From IMG/VR virus record IMGVR_UViG_3300027749_000011, positions 1 through 40,257 of that record: a stretch of DNA of 40,257 bases, one strand, 5' to 3'. The position numbers were made by a program, and so were the translations under genes. Shown here in pieces: positions 38,687-40,257 of the stretch. Origin of the DNA: a virus. Position 1 is the stretch's first letter, and every line of letters begins with the position of its first letter. The notes under the pieces were generated by a model. It worked only from the letters and a program-made list of their open reading frames with translations, had not been told where the DNA came from and searched no databases.

Positions 38687-39580
38687 ATGTGTTTACTTAT
38701 GGTTACTCTTGGAGAAATTCCTAATCGTGATTACCTTTACAATGCTAGTGAGAATAATCCTCACGGTTATGGCTTTGCCGTAAATCATGGTGACCGCATT
38801 GTTACTGGTCGTAGCATGAAGTATGAGCGTCTTATCGAGCGTTTCATTGACGAGATGGGTAACTCCAACAAGCCAGTTGGAATGTTCCACGCACGTTACA
38901 CCACTCATGGTTCTACTACGCTTGAGAACAATCACCCATTCCGTGTTGATGGTCGCCATGACATTGTGCTTGGTCACAATGGTATGCTTCCTATCACTCC
39001 TCGTGCTGGTGACGACCGTTCAGATACTCGTATCTTTGCCGAAGATATTCTGGGCTCTATAGGTGTTGAGGAACTAGACGACAAGGATACTTTCCGCCGT
39101 CTAGAAAGATTTACTGCTGGTAGCAAGGTTGCTATCTTGTCTACTGCACCAGAGTTGCGTGACCCTGTTTACATTCTCAATGAAGATGATGGTCATTGGA
39201 CTGATGGTATTTGGTGGTCTAACAGCACCTACAAATATTCATATTCCTACTCGTCGTACAGCAAGCCGTATTCCAGTTCATGGGATGCCCAAGCATGGAA
39301 TGGTGACGGCAATGTTATTGGTAGCAAGCATGCTTGGTGGGAAGAGGATGCAGATTCATGTTCACCATGTGGTGTAACTGGACCAGATGAAGAGTGTTAC
39401 GTCTGTGGTCACCAGATTACAGGCAAGGCTCTTGATAACAATGTGTGTGATGTATGCAACTCTTGCATTGATTGTAAAGAACACGTTGCATCATGCTTGT
39501 GCTACGGAATTGTAGACCGCAATGGTAACTACAATCCCAATGCTGATGCTCGCACTATCAACGAATTTCTAGGATATTAG
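38687..39580 (+). CDS. Class II glutamine amidotransferase with C-terminal Cys-rich domain (297 aa)
   Basis: Cys2 directly after the initiator Met is the N-terminal nucleophile; HARYTTHGSTTLENNHPF, LGHNGML and DRSDTRIFAED are the class II (Ntn) glutaminase motifs in order. The enzyme domain ends near 190. A Tyr/Ser-rich linker (KYSYSYSSYSKPYSSSW) follows, then a Cys-rich end (SPCGVTGPDEECYVCGHQ, CDVCNSCIDCKEHVASCLC) that probably binds Zn. It likely releases ammonia from glutamine or handles an amide for the neighbouring amidoligase. Confidence 0.85.
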   Translation: MCLLMVTLGEIPNRDYLYNASENNPHGYGFAVNHGDRIVTGRSMKYERLIERFIDEMGNSNKPVGMFHARYTTHGSTTLENNHPFRVDGRHDIVLGHNGMLPITPRAGDDRSDTRIFAEDILGSIGVEELDDKDTFRRLERFTAGSKVAILSTAPELRDPVYILNEDDGHWTDGIWWSNSTYKYSYSYSSYSKPYSSSWDAQAWNGDGNVIGSKHAWWEEDADSCSPCGVTGPDEECYVCGHQITGKALDNNVCDVCNSCIDCKEHVASCLCYGIVDRNGNYNPNADARTINEFLGY

Positions 39581-39591
39581 GAGGTATTATT

Positions 39592-39918
39592 ATGGGTAAA
39601 TTATTCCTTAGTGAGAATAAGTTTCAGGAAGTGAATATTGAGTGGTCACGTTCTAATGTCATGAACTCTATGCAGAAAGGTAATGTACGTGTTGTATTTA
39701 CGGAAATTCCAAAGGATTCCGCAGAATACAAGGCAGAAATTCCTTCTTCTCAGATTGACCCTTGGGCTCCGTTGGCATGGCAAGTTATTCGTGAAAACTA
39801 CATAGCCAATGTAGTGATTGATGAAATTGTTGCTTTTACTTGTACCATGAATGACCTGAGTTCGCTAAACCGTGCTTTGAGTGTAATACTAGACCGTGCA
39901 GCCGCACAGATACAATAA
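39592..39918 (+). CDS. Cassette protein of unknown function (108 aa)
   Basis: RBS TAGGAGG at 39579-39585. Alpha/beta character: MGKLFLSENKFQEVNIEWSR, VRVVFTEIPKDSAEYKAEIP and a C-terminal helix LNRALSVILDRAAAQIQ. It lies 11 bases after the amidotransferase and 11 bases before the acidic gene, so it is probably part of the same cassette. No family recognised. Confidence 0.72.
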   Translation: MGKLFLSENKFQEVNIEWSRSNVMNSMQKGNVRVVFTEIPKDSAEYKAEIPSSQIDPWAPLAWQVIRENYIANVVIDEIVAFTCTMNDLSSLNRALSVILDRAAAQIQ

Positions 39919-39929
39919 GGAGGACTATT

Positions 39930-40257
39930 ATGTCATTACCAAAATCAGTTACCGCCATGCTCGCAATCACCTATGAAACCCAGCAAGTTGTTGATGTAAT
40001 CTTTAGTGGGGACACGCCCGAGAAAGATAAGTTCATCAATGGCATTGCTGGTCTAGTCGCTTTAGATTTTCCAAAGTCTTTGGGTGATGTGAATTATTTT
40101 GATGAACATGGTGACCTTATAGAAAAGCCTACTATCAAACTAAACCTTGTCGATAGGTTTGAGGATTTCGAAGAATACAGCAACAAGTTTGATAAGCGTG
40201 AAGAACTTCAGGCAGAACTTAGGCAAGAACTAGAAGATGACCTTAGGGCTGAAACGG
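39930..40257 (+). CDS. N-terminal part of 116-aa acidic protein (continues at base 1)
   Basis: AAGGAGG precedes ATG 39930. The first 67 residues (MSLPKSVTAMLAITYETQQV ... DFPKSLGDVNYFDEHGDLIE) precede the 127-base repeated segment; continuation from 1 to 150 completes it. N-terminal helix-rich domain, then a charged coil (REELQAELRQELEDDLRAE) and acidic tail ending in Glu. See the entry at 1-150. Confidence 0.8.
   Translation, partial: MSLPKSVTAMLAITYETQQVVDVIFSGDTPEKDKFINGIAGLVALDFPKSLGDVNYFDEHGDLIEKPTIKLNLVDRFEDFEEYSNKFDKREELQAELRQELEDDLRAET
40131..40257. repeat. Terminal direct repeat, right copy
   Basis: Identical to 1-127; see left copy. Counting it once gives the circular length. Confidence 0.93.

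Noticed and set aside
39930-40257. Right-edge gene as a true truncation
   Set aside because: It continues perfectly in frame at base 1 through the terminal overlap, so it is intact in the circular genome.

Overview
The window is one complete, circularly permuted genome of a tailed bacteriophage of an actinobacterium, about 40,130 bp, linearised inside a gene. The first 127 bases are repeated exactly as the last 127, and the gene running off the right edge continues in frame from base 1 to a stop at 150. The actinobacterial host is inferred from a WhiB-type Fe-S transcription factor (181-651), an actinophage-style lysin, primase and sigma-like protein, and small Cys-motif proteins of actinophage type. 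Base composition is clearly A+T-rich for an actinophage, so a low-GC host such as an aquatic actinobacterium is plausible but not proven. No integrase, DNA polymerase, tape-measure gene or tail sheath was recognised. The head and tail genes look podovirus-like (terminase, portal, a giant internal protein, scaffold, N4-gp56/P22-type coat, two tail-tube-like proteins, fibres).

Layout. (a) 1-7658, rightward: WhiB and small unknown genes, then a replication and recombination block. The block holds a Cas4/RecB-like nuclease in two overlapping ORFs, a Zn-finger protein, a RecA/DnaB-type ATPase, a Holliday-junction-resolvase-like nuclease, and a primase whose CHC2 and TOPRIM parts lie in different frames. 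It ends with a DUF1599/Nmad1-like protein, a calcineurin-like phosphoesterase, a sigma-like factor and a basic coiled-coil protein. (b) 7668-7704: bidirectional terminator. (c) 33733 down to 7712, leftward late operon: TerL, portal, small proteins, 1828-aa internal protein, EF-hand/dockerin-like protein, scaffold, coat, fibres, a run of Lys/Ala-rich basic proteins, HNH protein, tail proteins, holin and lysin. Many neighbours overlap by one base (TAATG), implying translational coupling. (d) 33734-35284: control region with divergent promoters, paired stem-loops, operator palindromes, an HTH protein gene and GT-rich repeats. (e) 35285-37313: a train of very small genes, including membrane microproteins and a tandem paralogue pair. 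(f) 37330-40257 and on to 150: a promoter and operator followed by an amidoligase cassette.

The two most notable systems are regulatory and enzymatic. The palindrome GTATCTT-N2-AAGATAC occurs seven times, all between 34.1 kb and the WhiB gene across the circle junction. It usually sits between a promoter and a ribosome-binding site, and one copy lies inside codons 4-9 of a small gene. The HTH protein at 34299 is the obvious candidate binder. The enzymatic system is a glutamine-synthetase-fold amidoligase fused to an N-terminal array of about four Zn knuckles, followed by an intact class II glutamine amidotransferase, an unknown 108-aa protein and a 116-aa protein ending in an acidic, Glu-terminated tail. 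This looks like an amide- or isopeptide-forming modification cassette with an unknown target.
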